64,000 bases of DNA from an uncultured Clostridia bacterium (GTDB lineage: Bacteria; Bacillota; Clostridia; TANB77; CAG-508). The stretch is taken from the NCBI GenBank assembly GCA_947625415.1, contig CANQOG010000001.1, positions 1 to 64,000 on the forward strand, in the 5' to 3' direction. The translations under genes and the position numbers were made by a program. Below the pieces are notes generated by a model. That model did not search any database and was not told the origin of the DNA. It saw only the letters and a program-made list of their open reading frames with translations. Positions 1 to 10,730 of the stretch are shown one piece after another; the first letter of the stretch is position 1, and every line of letters starts with the position of its first letter.

Positions 1-225
1 ACTACCTGCTCCTGGAGTTTGTTCTTCTTCACCTGGTTTTGTTTCACTACCTGTTCCTGGAGTTTGCTCTTCTTCACTTGGTTTTGTTTCACTACCTGCT
101 CCTGGAGTTTGTTCTTCTTCACCTGGTTTTGTTTCACTACCTGTTCCTGGAGTTTGCTCTTCTTCACCTGGTTTTGTTTCGCTACCTGTTCCTGGAGTTT
201 GTTCTTCTTCATCTGGTTTTGTTTC
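1..225 (-). repeat. five tandem 45-bp units encoding PG[T/A]GSETKPGEEEQT-type 15-aa repeats
   Basis: Units at 1-45, 46-90, 91-135, 136-180, 181-225; units 1 and 3 identical, units 2 and 4 differ by one base (90-bp higher-order period). Confidence 0.95.
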
Positions 226-3200
226 ATCACCTATTCCTGGTTCTTCTTGTCCTGATTGATTTGGGTCAAGGACAGGTCCGTTTGCAAGATTATCGCCTGA
301 TGAAGAATTTATCCAATTAACAGTAGCTTTAACTGGTTCACCTTTATTTCCCGCAAGGTCTTCGTATTCAAATGTAAATTCTCCATTTTGAGTAAATGTA
401 TATTCTTTACCTTCATTATTATATTCAGTATGTGGATTATTAGTTACAATTACAGTTTCATCAGGAATAAGTTTTGCTACAACTTCTCCATTTGTTAAAT
501 TAGTAGTACTATATTCTATAGTAGCTGTTGGAGAAACTCTATCTATCCAAGTAACATTAGCTTCAACACTTCCTTCATGATTTGTTTCTATATTTCTAAA
601 TTTAAAAGTATATTTACCATTATCAGTAAATTTTGCTGTCATTTTATCTTCACTAACAGTTATATGGCTTTCTAGTCCTTCACTAGAAATCATTTCTATA
701 TTTTCTATATCTGTACTAAAGTTCGTAACTGTAGCCTCAACATCTTTAGTTGTTGGAGATGTAGTAGAAAATTCAACACTAGCTGTTGGATGAGGATTTT
801 TGGTTAAATCTTGGAATATATTTATCATTCTAGCAGTAAACCAATTTCCATTTGTTCTGTCTGCTACAATTTTAATATATTGAACTTCTTGAGGCTCATC
901 TACTTTAAAAGTTTTAATATTTCTAGGGTCTTTTCCAAAATCAGGGTCATTAATATTGCCTGTATAAGTTTGATTTTTTAATTCAGATAATTTTATCCAT
1001 TCATCTTCTTTATTTAATTTTCCATAAACAGTTCCATCTACGATTTTTCCATTTCCACCGCCTGCTGGAACAAATTCAACAGATGATAAATAAATTGGTC
1101 TATCAACTTTTATAATCATCCATCTCTCTTCATCTTTTCCATTCCAATTTGAATGATATCTTGTATTATAGTTACCATCAATTGCTCTAGCTGCAGCTCC
1201 ATCATGACCAGGTTCTTCTGTAGAAACAGAATCTATTGATAAATGTGATACTGCAACATAGCTATTTGAATAATCTTTTTCACCACTATCTGTAAAATCA
1301 TATCTTACAGCTGGACTAGCTAATTTTGTTCCAGTAGCAATTTGTCTTATTTCTACACTAACATTACCTCTTAATTTTGGTTTCTCAGTTTCATATAAAG
1401 TCCATTCATTTTCTTCATTTTGAATTTCATCTGTCATAGCAACTGTAGAAATTTCACTGTTTTGTACATAACGCCATTCTGTATGTTCAGTATCAACTCC
1501 AAAAATTTGATTTTCTCTATCATTTGCATAGACATTGCTTGAAACTGTTTGTGGTAATATATCTATTTTATATATAGTATCATCTGAATATCCAGTTCCA
1601 ACAATATGAACATAGATATCTTTATCAGCATCTATTTTAGCTATTTCTTCATCAGATAATTTTATTTTATTTCCGTTTGTTACTTCTTTATAATCATTTT
1701 TTTCGTAAGATTTTCCATTTAAAGTATAATCCCAACGAACACCTGAACCTTCGAAACGATCTGATAATTTTAATACACCAGCTTCAGCAGTTATTACTTC
1801 TTTATCTTCTTCTCCTTCTTTTTCAGCCTTAACAATTGTTTTTACTGTATCAAATGAGAATTTAGCAAGTTCAGTATCTGTTTGACCTAATAAGAATTTA
1901 GCAACAGCTTGTGTAATACTTGGTTGATATACCCAATCTGTATAATATTTATCAGATGTTTTGTCAGGTCTATCTTTTGAAGGATTTGCCCAAGTACTAC
2001 CAGTAGTTAATATACTTGTTTGGAATAAAGTAAATTTAAAATTATATATTGGTTCATCACTTGTAAATTGCTTTTTAATTCTATTTGTTAAATTATACAT
2101 TGGTAATGGATAGCATTTCAAACTATTACCAATTTCTTCAGCTAATTCTAAATAATCATCATTTGTTTTTGTTGTATCTGCTTCATATACTTTGATTATT
2201 CCATACCAAGCATCAATATTTATTTTTTGAACATCTAAAGCTTTTCTATATAATTCTAATTGTTTTGTAGGATTTTCTGCAAAAGAATTAGCTAAATATA
2301 CATATTTCATTGACTCTGTATAATCATCAAAATTATTTAAAGCATCTTGCGCAAGTGGAACATAAGAAGCAAGCCAGCCTTCAGCATAATCATCATCACC
2401 CCAACCTAAAGGACTTCTTAATGATAACCTTTCTGTTTTTCCTGATTGTGACCATCCACTAACATCATTATCTATATTCCAATAACCGTTTCCTTTATCG
2501 TCTTGACTATAATAAATTAAAGCAGCGTGACCTGGTTGACTAATAACTGATGATGGAATTCCGTTAACACCTCTAATGTTAGAACCTATTTTTGAAATTC
2601 CTCCACAAACAGCTCCACCTTCAATATTCATCCATAATTTATAAAGTCCTGGTCTCCATGTTACATGATATTTTGTAAATACTCTGTCATATTTTTCATC
2701 CCATTTATTATAATTTTCCTCTTTATGAAATTCTGGATTAGCATAGTTTGGATCAATATATTTCATATAAGGATGTGGTGTTAAGTATTTTCCTACTTCT
2801 GTAGGGTGTTCTTTTATTCTATTATGAACATAATCATTTAGCCAATATATTGATTCATCATCAATAATATTATTTAAAACGAAACGCATTTCTTCAACTT
2901 CTAAGCTTTCAAATAATGGCGTATAATCTACTTTTGTTTCTCCATTGTCAAAAGCAACAAATCCATCATTTTTGTGTAAATCTTTAAATATTTCATAACG
3001 TTTAAGCGCTGTTGATTGATTTTCAAGAGTGTCTGTTTGCATCCATAAAGAAACTTGAGCAGAATGAGTTAATGAAACAGTTATCATCATTTTTCTATAT
3101 AATTCACCATAAGTAATTTTTCCTACTTTAGTCAATTCATTATTTTGTAAATCTGATTTATGCTCTTGATATACACTATTTAAAGCCTTCATAGAGGCAA

Positions 3201-4089
3201 TATAGTTTCCATCTGGTTCTCCACCATAAACATATAGTTTCATATTTTTCAAATCTGTCATTAACCACTTAACAGTTTCTTTATAATCATCACTACAATT
3301 TACAAAATCTAATAAAACTTCATATCCAAAATTATTTACAAACTCTCTTTGTAATAAAGTAAGCTCATATTCATCTGTATTAGTAGTTTTATTAGCTTCA
3401 TAATTTTTTAATTCATCATCATATTCTTTTACTGTTTTAATAAAATCTACTGGTTCAGAAGTATTTGTATCTTCATAGCCTTCAGTTATCAATTTTGCAT
3501 CAGCAAAAACGGTTTCATCATACCATTCAGCCCACCAACTATTAGAGTTACTATCAGTATGTAATTTTAAGTATCTTGCTCCATTTAAAGGAACTTCTAT
3601 TTTTTCTGCAACTGACCAACCATAAAATACTGTATTTGTTATAGTTTTTTCTTCCCAATTTTGACCATCTTTAGAAGTATATACTTTAAACTTTGCACCA
3701 GTATTGTAATAATTACTTTGTTCACTAATATCTACACCAACATACGCAGTAAAGTAATCATAACCAGAATAATCTTTTAAGTCATATACAACATCAGATG
3801 TAGCCCACGCTGTTATACCTTTAACAAAGGCTTTGGTCTCATTTTCACTTATCTTTAAAGTTATTATTTTATCGCTGTCATTTCCATCTTTTTTTAATAT
3901 ATGACCACTAGCCATTTTAGTTTTTTCTACATCATTACTTATATCTGATAAGTAAAGTTTTCCAGATGTTACAGCCATAACTTTATCAGTTCTAATTCCT
4001 GTTAAAATTAAAGCAAAAGCAAAGCAAAAAAATAGCTTAAATAATAAGTTTAATTTTGTTTTGATATAATTTGTTTTAATTTTTCCCAT
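1..4089 (-). CDS. large secreted surface protein, C-terminus beyond window edge: signal peptide, NPCBM-like domain, transglutaminase-like Cys/His region, F5/8C (discoidin)-like domain, Ig-like regions and a Pro/Glu/Thr-rich 15-aa repeat tail
   Basis: Absent from ORF track because no stop occurs in window. Manual reverse-strand translation from ATG at 4089 (SD TGGAGG) is open to position 1: MGKIKTNYIKTKLNLLFKLFFCFAFALILTGIRTDKVMA..., GGAVCGGISKIGSNIRGVNGIPSSVISQPGHAALIYY, ...(PGTGSETKPGEEEQT)n. Confidence 0.85.
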   Translation of the reverse strand, partial: MGKIKTNYIKTKLNLLFKLFFCFAFALILTGIRTDKVMAVTSGKLYLSDISNDVEKTKMASGHILKKDGNDSDKIITLKISENETKAFVKGITAWATSDVVYDLKDYSGYDYFTAYVGVDISEQSNYYNTGAKFKVYTSKDGQNWEEKTITNTVFYGWSVAEKIEVPLNGARYLKLHTDSNSNSWWAEWYDETVFADAKLITEGYEDTNTSEPVDFIKTVKEYDDELKNYEANKTTNTDEYELTLLQREFVNNFGYEVLLDFVNCSDDYKETVKWLMTDLKNMKLYVYGGEPDGNYIASMKALNSVYQEHKSDLQNNELTKVGKITYGELYRKMMITVSLTHSAQVSLWMQTDTLENQSTALKRYEIFKDLHKNDGFVAFDNGETKVDYTPLFESLEVEEMRFVLNNIIDDESIYWLNDYVHNRIKEHPTEVGKYLTPHPYMKYIDPNYANPEFHKEENYNKWDEKYDRVFTKYHVTWRPGLYKLWMNIEGGAVCGGISKIGSNIRGVNGIPSSVISQPGHAALIYYSQDDKGNGYWNIDNDVSGWSQSGKTERLSLRSPLGWGDDDYAEGWLASYVPLAQDALNNFDDYTESMKYVYLANSFAENPTKQLELYRKALDVQKINIDAWYGIIKVYEADTTKTNDDYLELAEEIGNSLKCYPLPMYNLTNRIKKQFTSDEPIYNFKFTLFQTSILTTGSTWANPSKDRPDKTSDKYYTDWVYQPSITQAVAKFLLGQTDTELAKFSFDTVKTIVKAEKEGEEDKEVITAEAGVLKLSDRFEGSGVRWDYTLNGKSYEKNDYKEVTNGNKIKLSDEEIAKIDADKDIYVHIVGTGYSDDTIYKIDILPQTVSSNVYANDRENQIFGVDTEHTEWRYVQNSEISTVAMTDEIQNEENEWTLYETEKPKLRGNVSVEIRQIATGTKLASPAVRYDFTDSGEKDYSNSYVAVSHLSIDSVSTEEPGHDGAAARAIDGNYNTRYHSNWNGKDEERWMIIKVDRPIYLSSVEFVPAGGGNGKIVDGTVYGKLNKEDEWIKLSELKNQTYTGNINDPDFGKDPRNIKTFKVDEPQEVQYIKIVADRTNGNWFTARMINIFQDLTKNPHPTASVEFSTTSPTTKDVEATVTNFSTDIENIEMISSEGLESHITVSEDKMTAKFTDNGKYTFKFRNIETNHEGSVEANVTWIDRVSPTATIEYSTTNLTNGEVVAKLIPDETVIVTNNPHTEYNNEGKEYTFTQNGEFTFEYEDLAGNKGEPVKATVNWINSSSGDNLANGPVLDPNQSGQEEPGIGDETKPDEEEQTPGTGSETKPGEEEQTPGTGSETKPGEEEQTPGAGSETKPSEEEQTPGTGSETKPGEEEQTPGAGS

Positions 4090-4142
4090 AAAATCCTCCA
4101 AAATATTTTTATTTCAATATTTTTAAACATTGTTAGCCAAGT

Positions 4143-5934
4143 TTAACTCTGATTAATATTATAACATAAAGCCACTATCCTGTAAATATTTTTTAACAAT
4201 TTTTTACATTTTTTTACAGTCATTTTTTGCCCTAAAATTAACCAATCACCTCCTTGGTGTCCCCCTTCACCTGTTGGATTATATAAAGTTACTAAAATAG
4301 CCACTTCTGGATCCTCAATAGGTGCAACTCCAATAAATGATGTCACATACTTTCCAGTATTAACTCCATCTTCAGATGTTCCTGTTTTACCACCAATAGA
4401 ATAACCTTTAACTTTAGCATTTTTTCCAGTTCCTTCACTTACTACGGAATTCATCATACTCAAAACCGTTTCTGACGTTTTTTCTGATATTACTTGCTCG
4501 CCAAATTTAGGTTCAAATTCAGTTTTTTCACTCGTTTTAGAATCTATAATCCCTTGAACAAGTCTTGGATACACATATTTTCCTTTATTAGCAATTGTTG
4601 AAACCATTGTTATCATTTGTATTGGAGTAACTTCAAATCTTTGACCAAATGAAATCGTTGCAAGTTCAACTGGTCCTACTTTTTCTTCTTTTAAAAATAT
4701 ACTTCCAGCTTCTCCATAAATATCAATTCCTGTTTTTCGAAGAAAACCAAACTTTTCCAAATATTCATAATATTTATGGACTCCTATTTTTTGTCCAAGT
4801 CCTATAAAAACTGGATTACAAGAGTTCATTAAAGCCTGCCTTAAAGACTCACTTCCATGTGGTCTATAATATCTCCAGCATTTTATTCTAACACCAGCTA
4901 TTTCAATTCCACCTGAACAAGAAAATTCTCCACTATTATCTGGTCCTGAAACAATCCCTTCCTCTAATGCACTTGAAGCTGTAACTAATTTAAAACACGA
5001 ACCAGGCTCATAAGTATCTGAAATTGCTTTATTTCTCCACTTTGCCTGAAGCAACAATGACTTTTCTTTTTGTTCTAGCCCTTCACTATTCTCTAATTTA
5101 TAAGGATTGTTTAAATCATAATCAGGATAGTTAGCCATTGCCAAAACATTTCCATTTTTAGGATTCATCAAAATTATTGACGCTCCATCAGTACAAACGT
5201 TATCAATACAAGCTTCTTCAATATATTTTTCAACAATTGCTTGAATATTCATATCAATTGTTAAAATTAAGTCATTTCCAGGAGTTGGATCTATGTATTC
5301 CTCCCCATCTGTTCCAACATCTTCTCCTCTAGCATTTTGAGCTCTATCAATATATCCATCAATTCCTTTTAAAACATCATCATATTTTGCTTCTAACCCA
5401 TCTAATCCCTGATTATCACTTCCACAAAAACCAATAATATGTGAAGCTAAACTTCCATTTGGATAATATCTTTTTGTATCTTCATCAATATTTATTCCGA
5501 CTATTAATCTTATTTTGCTCCATCCAAATTCTCAATTTGTCTGTAAGCTCTTTTGGCTGTTTTTTTGCAATATTTACTACAGAAACATTTTGATTAACTT
5601 TTTTCAAAACCTCTTCATATTCTAATGAAAAAATTTCTGCTAAGCTTTTTGCAACTTTTTCTTTGTTTATTTCTGAAATTTTTGCTGGATTTATATTAAC
5701 TGTATAAACTGTACTACTATCAGCTAAAACTTTTCCATTGCAATCATAAATAACTCCTCTATTTGCTGGAATTTTTCTACTATTATTTAGTTGTTCTATA
5801 GCTTTAGTACTATATTCTTTTCCTTTAACAAATTGTACATATCCAAGCTTTATTGAAATTATTAAAAATCCAACACAAAATAAAATAAGCTCAACCTTCA
5901 TTTTCTTCTTCATTTTCAAATTACTTATAGCCAT
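4143..5934 (-). CDS. class B penicillin-binding protein (FtsI/SpoVD-like), one gene with a CGGA +1/quadruplet site at 5496-5499
   Basis: ORFs 5485..5934 and 4143..5252 join as ...EQNKINS[G]INIDEDTKRYYPNGSLASHIIGF...; motifs SCFK (SxxK), SCN (SxN), KTG. Confidence 0.9.
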
Positions 5935-5940
5935 AAAAAA

Positions 5941-5975
5941 TCACCTAATAAATATTATTAGGTGACATTTTTTTT
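5941..5975 (-). terminator. intrinsic terminator (TCACCTAATAA stem, T-run)
   Basis: Inverted repeat TCACCTAATAA/TTATTAGGTGA with flanking A/T runs. Confidence 0.75.
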
Positions 5976-5987
5976 ATGATTTCAATT

Positions 5988-7623
5988 TTAGAAATTAACT
6001 ACTATATAATTTTCCGTTTCAATAATTGAACCTTCTTTAGGCCAACTAGGTACATCTTCTTGATACACTTTTTTAATTATTTCTAAATATTCTTCTTTAG
6101 ATACACCAGCTTTAAAATCAAAACCTAAATAATTAAAAAATTTAACAGCTTCAACACTTGCATTATCAATATAAATAAAAGCATTTTTAGACCAGTTTAT
6201 AAGTGATTGTACATTGGTTTGTGTATATTGATAATTATTAAAACGAATAAATGTCATTTTATTCCACATTACTCTATAAAAATAATTAAGAGCTTTATAA
6301 TGTAAACTATTTGGTTTTACAGTCATATATTGTGTAATACTTTTTGGCAAATTATATTTTCCGAGTAAATACAATTGGTTTATTTTCAACACCATAATTT
6401 TTTACTAGCTCATTTCCAATTGCAATCATATCATTTTTTTCCTTCTGATATCTTAAATCATTTAGATATTGCCACTTATATATATCTTTTACTTGATAAA
6501 AAATCATTAAAAACATTATAAATACAATTATGTTTTTCATATATTTTTTAGTATTTGATGCTATAACAAACTGTGTCAATAACATAAATATTATAGACAC
6601 AAATAGTTGAAATTGTTGACAAGTTCTATATTGAGCAGCTTTTCCTTGAATAATTGAAAGTAATATTAAAGTAAAATTCATACCTAATATCATTAGCCAA
6701 ATGGAATCATCTTTTCTTTTAATTGCAAAAACTAATCCTATAACTATAGATATAATACTACTAATTACTAAAAAAGTAATAGGTAAATAACTAAAACCAT
6801 TTATAAAATAATTAACTACTACCGTATAAATAAGATTTTTTACCGCTTTTAATGGTTCCATCATACTATAATAAATCTTTTTATTTGAATATAAATCTTT
6901 TGGTGCTTTAAAAATCCATATAGTTAAATTTGCAATAATATAATAAACTATAATTACTAAAATTAATGAAATCAAATATTTTATTCCAATTAAAATATTT
7001 TCCTTCATAGTTAATTTCTTCTCATTAGCAAATAATATCTTTATTAATATACTTGCAAATACACCCATTATATAAACAAGTACAAATGACTCATATATTG
7101 AAATTGCACCACACAAAAAAATCGAGCTTAATACAAAAAATCTTTTTTTCTTTAGATTTAAAAATTCCTCCATTAACATTAAACTAATTGCTGTAAAACA
7201 AAATCCTAATGATATACAAATACCAATTGGACTATATGTAAAAATTTCCATTATTAAAGGATATGAAATAAAAAAACACGAAAATACTGTAAAAGCAATC
7301 GTTTTTATCTTGTTTTTAGAAATATTATCAAATAATGAACAATATAAACCAGAAGCTATCATAAGTAATAGTACAGCAATAAAATCTCCTAAAAAAGGTC
7401 TAAAATCCATTATATTAAATATTTTATCTACTAAAATACCAACTACTCTTTGTTGAGATATAAAAAGCCCTTCATCATAATATCTATTAGCAGATAATGT
7501 ATCAACATTAACTGCTGAATGTGACAATAAAAAACCATAACTTCCTATAGCAACTATAATCAATGGAATTATAAAAACTGGCGTTTTTAATAAATTTATA
7601 AATGATTTTTTATATTTTTCCAT
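5988..7623 (-). CDS. GtrII-like multispanning membrane glycosyltransferase, one gene with a CGGA site at 6360-6363
   Basis: ORF 6352..7623 ends ...NKPIVFT CGG AAA ATA TAA; +1 reading continues into ORF 5988..6395 as ...PIVFT[G]KYNLPKSITQYM... Confidence 0.8.
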
Positions 7624-7634
7624 TTCATTTTCTC

Positions 7635-8564
7635 CTAAAAATTAATTCTTTTTTCTTCTATAACAAGAGGTCTTTTCATAACTCTTAAATTTATTGACAA
7701 AATATATTCTCCAACTAAACCTATAAAGAAAATTTGTAAAGCACCTAAGAAAAACATTCCTATCAATATTGGAGCCATACCAGCCATAAATCTATCCCAA
7801 TATAATAATTTTAATACTAAATAAATAATTCCTATAATAAAACTAATTATTGATATAATTCCACCCAAAAAAGTTGCTAATCTCAGGCCAATTTTAGTAT
7901 AAGAAGTAAATGAAAGCATTGCTGCATCATATAATTTATAAAAATTATTATGAGTTTTTCCAGCTTTTCTTTTTTCTTGAGTATATAAGATTTCTTTTCG
8001 ATTAAATCCTAATTCAGCTACAATTCCTCTTAAAAAAGGTGTAGGATCATCTAAATTTCTTAATACTTCAATAAATTTTTTATCATATAATCCAAAACCT
8101 GTAAAATGCTCAATTTGCTCAACATCTGAAAGCTTCTTTATCAATTTATAATAAAAGCTTCTTAAAAAATACATTAGCTTTTTTTCTTTACTCTTATTTT
8201 TTATTCCAATTACAATTTTATATCCATTTTCCCATTCTTTAATAAACTTTGGTATCATTCCTACTGGATCTTGAAAATCAGAAGCAATTAAAATTGAACA
8301 ATCGCCTGTTGATTGCAATAAAGCATAATATGGACTATTAAATTGTCCAAAATTTTTTGCATTAAAAATAGCTTTTATTTTTGGATTTTGTTCACATAAT
8401 TTTTCAAGAATTTCCTTTGTTTTATCTGTGGAACAATTATCAATAAAAATAATTTCATAATCATATTTTTCTAATTTTTCAAGCTCTTTTACAATATCTT
8501 CGCTTATTGGCTTTACATTTTCTTCTTCATTAAAACAAGGAACTACAACACTAATTTTTTTCAA
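7635..8564 (-). CDS. family 2 glycosyltransferase (DPM1/GtrB-like)
   Basis: MKKISVVVPCFNEEENVKPI..., C-terminal TM helices. Confidence 0.9.
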   Translation of the reverse strand: MKKISVVVPCFNEEENVKPISEDIVKELEKLEKYDYEIIFIDNCSTDKTKEILEKLCEQNPKIKAIFNAKNFGQFNSPYYALLQSTGDCSILIASDFQDPVGMIPKFIKEWENGYKIVIGIKNKSKEKKLMYFLRSFYYKLIKKLSDVEQIEHFTGFGLYDKKFIEVLRNLDDPTPFLRGIVAELGFNRKEILYTQEKRKAGKTHNNFYKLYDAAMLSFTSYTKIGLRLATFLGGIISIISFIIGIIYLVLKLLYWDRFMAGMAPILIGMFFLGALQIFFIGLVGEYILSINLRVMKRPLVIEEKRINF

Positions 8565-9474
8565 AATTTCCCTCCTTATACCATTTGATTGTTCTTTTTA
8601 TTCCTTCTTCAAAGCTAATTTCTGGAACAAACCCTGTATCTCTTGTCAAATCAGATATATCTGCACATAAATTCATTACTTGATTTGGAGAATATTCTTT
8701 AGCTCCTATTTTTAATTTCAAATTTGGATTAATTTGATTTTTTATTTCTTCTATATATTCTCGTAAAGGTCTCTGATAGCCACTTCCAATGCAATATATA
8801 GAATTATTTTTTCCTTTTTCAGCAATTAAACATAAAGCTCTTGCAACATCTTCAGAATACAAATAATCCCATTTTTGTTCAGCTTTTGTATATTCTGGTG
8901 AATTTCCATTTAACATTGAATTAATACTTGATATTATCATAGTTTCTTTTCTATCATAAGGACCATAAATACTAAATACTCTTGTCCAAATATGTTCTAT
9001 TTCTAATTGATTTGCTAAAATTCTACTAAAAATTCCAGATGATAATTTAGCAATTCCATAAGCATTTTCTGGATTTGTAGGTGTTTTAGGCGAAATTTTT
9101 CCTTCTACTCTTCCATATTCAGCTTGAGAGCCTATCCCAATAAATTTTTCACAACCTAATTTTTTAGCAAGTTTTACAGCATCTAAAGTATATTTCACAT
9201 TTCTATACTGCTTGTCTACATCATTTCTTTCTTCAATAGATTTACAATCCCAAGCTAAATGTATAAATACATTATATTTTTCTAAAACATTAATAGAATG
9301 TAATTCATCTAAATTACATTCCATTTTCTTTATTTTGGGATTTTTAGGTATAAATACATTTTTAGATGAGTTCCTTCTTAAAATTGTTAATATTTCAACA
9401 TCTTTATCTAATAAATATTGTATCAGCCCCATTCCCATAATGCTTGTTGCTCCAGTTATTACAATTTTTTTCAT
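8551..9474 (-). CDS. NAD-dependent epimerase/dehydratase
   Basis: VITGATSIMGMGLIQYL Rossmann motif; YGIAK. Confidence 0.9.
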   Translation of the reverse strand: MKKIVITGATSIMGMGLIQYLLDKDVEILTILRRNSSKNVFIPKNPKIKKMECNLDELHSINVLEKYNVFIHLAWDCKSIEERNDVDKQYRNVKYTLDAVKLAKKLGCEKFIGIGSQAEYGRVEGKISPKTPTNPENAYGIAKLSSGIFSRILANQLEIEHIWTRVFSIYGPYDRKETMIISSINSMLNGNSPEYTKAEQKWDYLYSEDVARALCLIAEKGKNNSIYCIGSGYQRPLREYIEEIKNQINPNLKLKIGAKEYSPNQVMNLCADISDLTRDTGFVPEISFEEGIKRTIKWYKEGNFEKN

Positions 9475-9553
9475 ATTTTTACATTATCCTTTCGTTAATT
9501 TATATAAACAACTACTTTTAAATCATCATTTTTTCTAATACAAAAGACTTCAT

Positions 9554-10706
9554 TTAATCTCCATTCAATATTTCTAAATGTTTACTTCTTACTACAGCTA
9601 TTTCAATCTTATTACAAAATTCATCTTTTATTTTTTTAACTATTTCATCACTATATTCTGGAGCCATAACTATTATACAACCGGTCATTTTTCAATATAG
9701 TACATCTACACTCTTCAGGTGAAACAATTTTTAAATGTGATACTGGCGAATATTTACCTTGTTTTAATAAAGAAGAATCTATAATACATTCTATTTTATT
9801 TTTTATATTAGCTGTAGATATAATTGTAAAACCTTGATGACTAGCTCCCCATACTACAACCTTTTTATTTTTACTTTTCATTTTATCAATATAATCATTT
9901 ATCTCTTTGCCTAATTCAACATAATTATTTTTAAATCTATCAACATTAATTTTCTTTCTTTTTGAAACAATTACAGATAAAGTATCTCCATTTATTATTT
10001 CATCTTCTATAACTTCAAAACCATTTTTATTTAATAAAAACTTTAATGTGTCAATTGTATAATAACAAACATGATCCCTAATTATTTCATAAAATCCATC
10101 ATTTTCCAATATATCTTCGAAACTTGGAACAGTAATTAAACCAACTCCATCATCTGTTAAATTATTATATATTGCCTGTAACATTCCATTAGGATCTGGT
10201 TGATGTTCTAAAAAATTAAATGACAAAAAAGCATTAAATGGTCCATTTTTTATAATCGTTTTCTCATTCTCTGCAAAATTTTTTTCAACATTTAATCCTT
10301 TCTTTTTTGCAATCATTACTGATTTTTCCAAATTTTCTATTCCATAAGCTTGAACATCATATTCTTTTAATATTTCTAAAAATTCACCTTGTCCACAACC
10401 TATTTCAATAATTTTTTTATTAATAAGATTGTATTTCTCAATTAAATGTTTATATTGTTTTTTTCTCATATCAATCATTGTAGTAGAATTCCCAATAGTT
10501 CTTATAGTATCTTTATAATATTTAACTGGTTCACCGTCAATTTGTACTAATCCACAATTTTTACATTGACATAATTTTATTGTAATACCTTTATCTTTAT
10601 CTAAATCCTCTAAATTTGGAATATTTTGAGCTGATTTAGGTAAATTATCCATTTCCATAAGTGGTTCATCATAAAATTTTCCACCACATACAATACATTT
10701 TGACAT
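9554..10706 (-). CDS. class I SAM-dependent C-methyltransferase with N-terminal Zn-binding motif; CGGT site at 9680-9683
   Basis: CIVCGG...CQCKNCGLVQ and EIGCGQGEFL; ORF 9651..10706 extends through GAC[CGGT]TGT as ND[G]CIIVMAPEYSDEIVKKIKDEFCNKIEIAVVRSKHLEILNGD*. Confidence 0.82.
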
Positions 10707-10730
10707 TTTTTAACCCCTCTTTTCTACAAA

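Noticed and set aside
1-225. CRISPR array
   Set aside because: Units are contiguous with no spacers and code in frame for a surface protein tail.
19-320. Plus-strand ORFs 19..255 and 39..320
   Set aside because: Antisense reading of the 45-bp adhesin repeats; low-complexity F/L-rich.
9212-9538. ORF 9212..9538 (+) and similar antisense ORFs (13107, 13994, 16612, 20398, 24442, 24778, 27024, 27313, 33570, 40253, 49352 minus, 52176, 53274 minus, 55314, 56091, 58092, 58758, 60993, 61392)
   Set aside because: Each lies antisense to a strongly supported conserved gene and shows no recognisable protein features.
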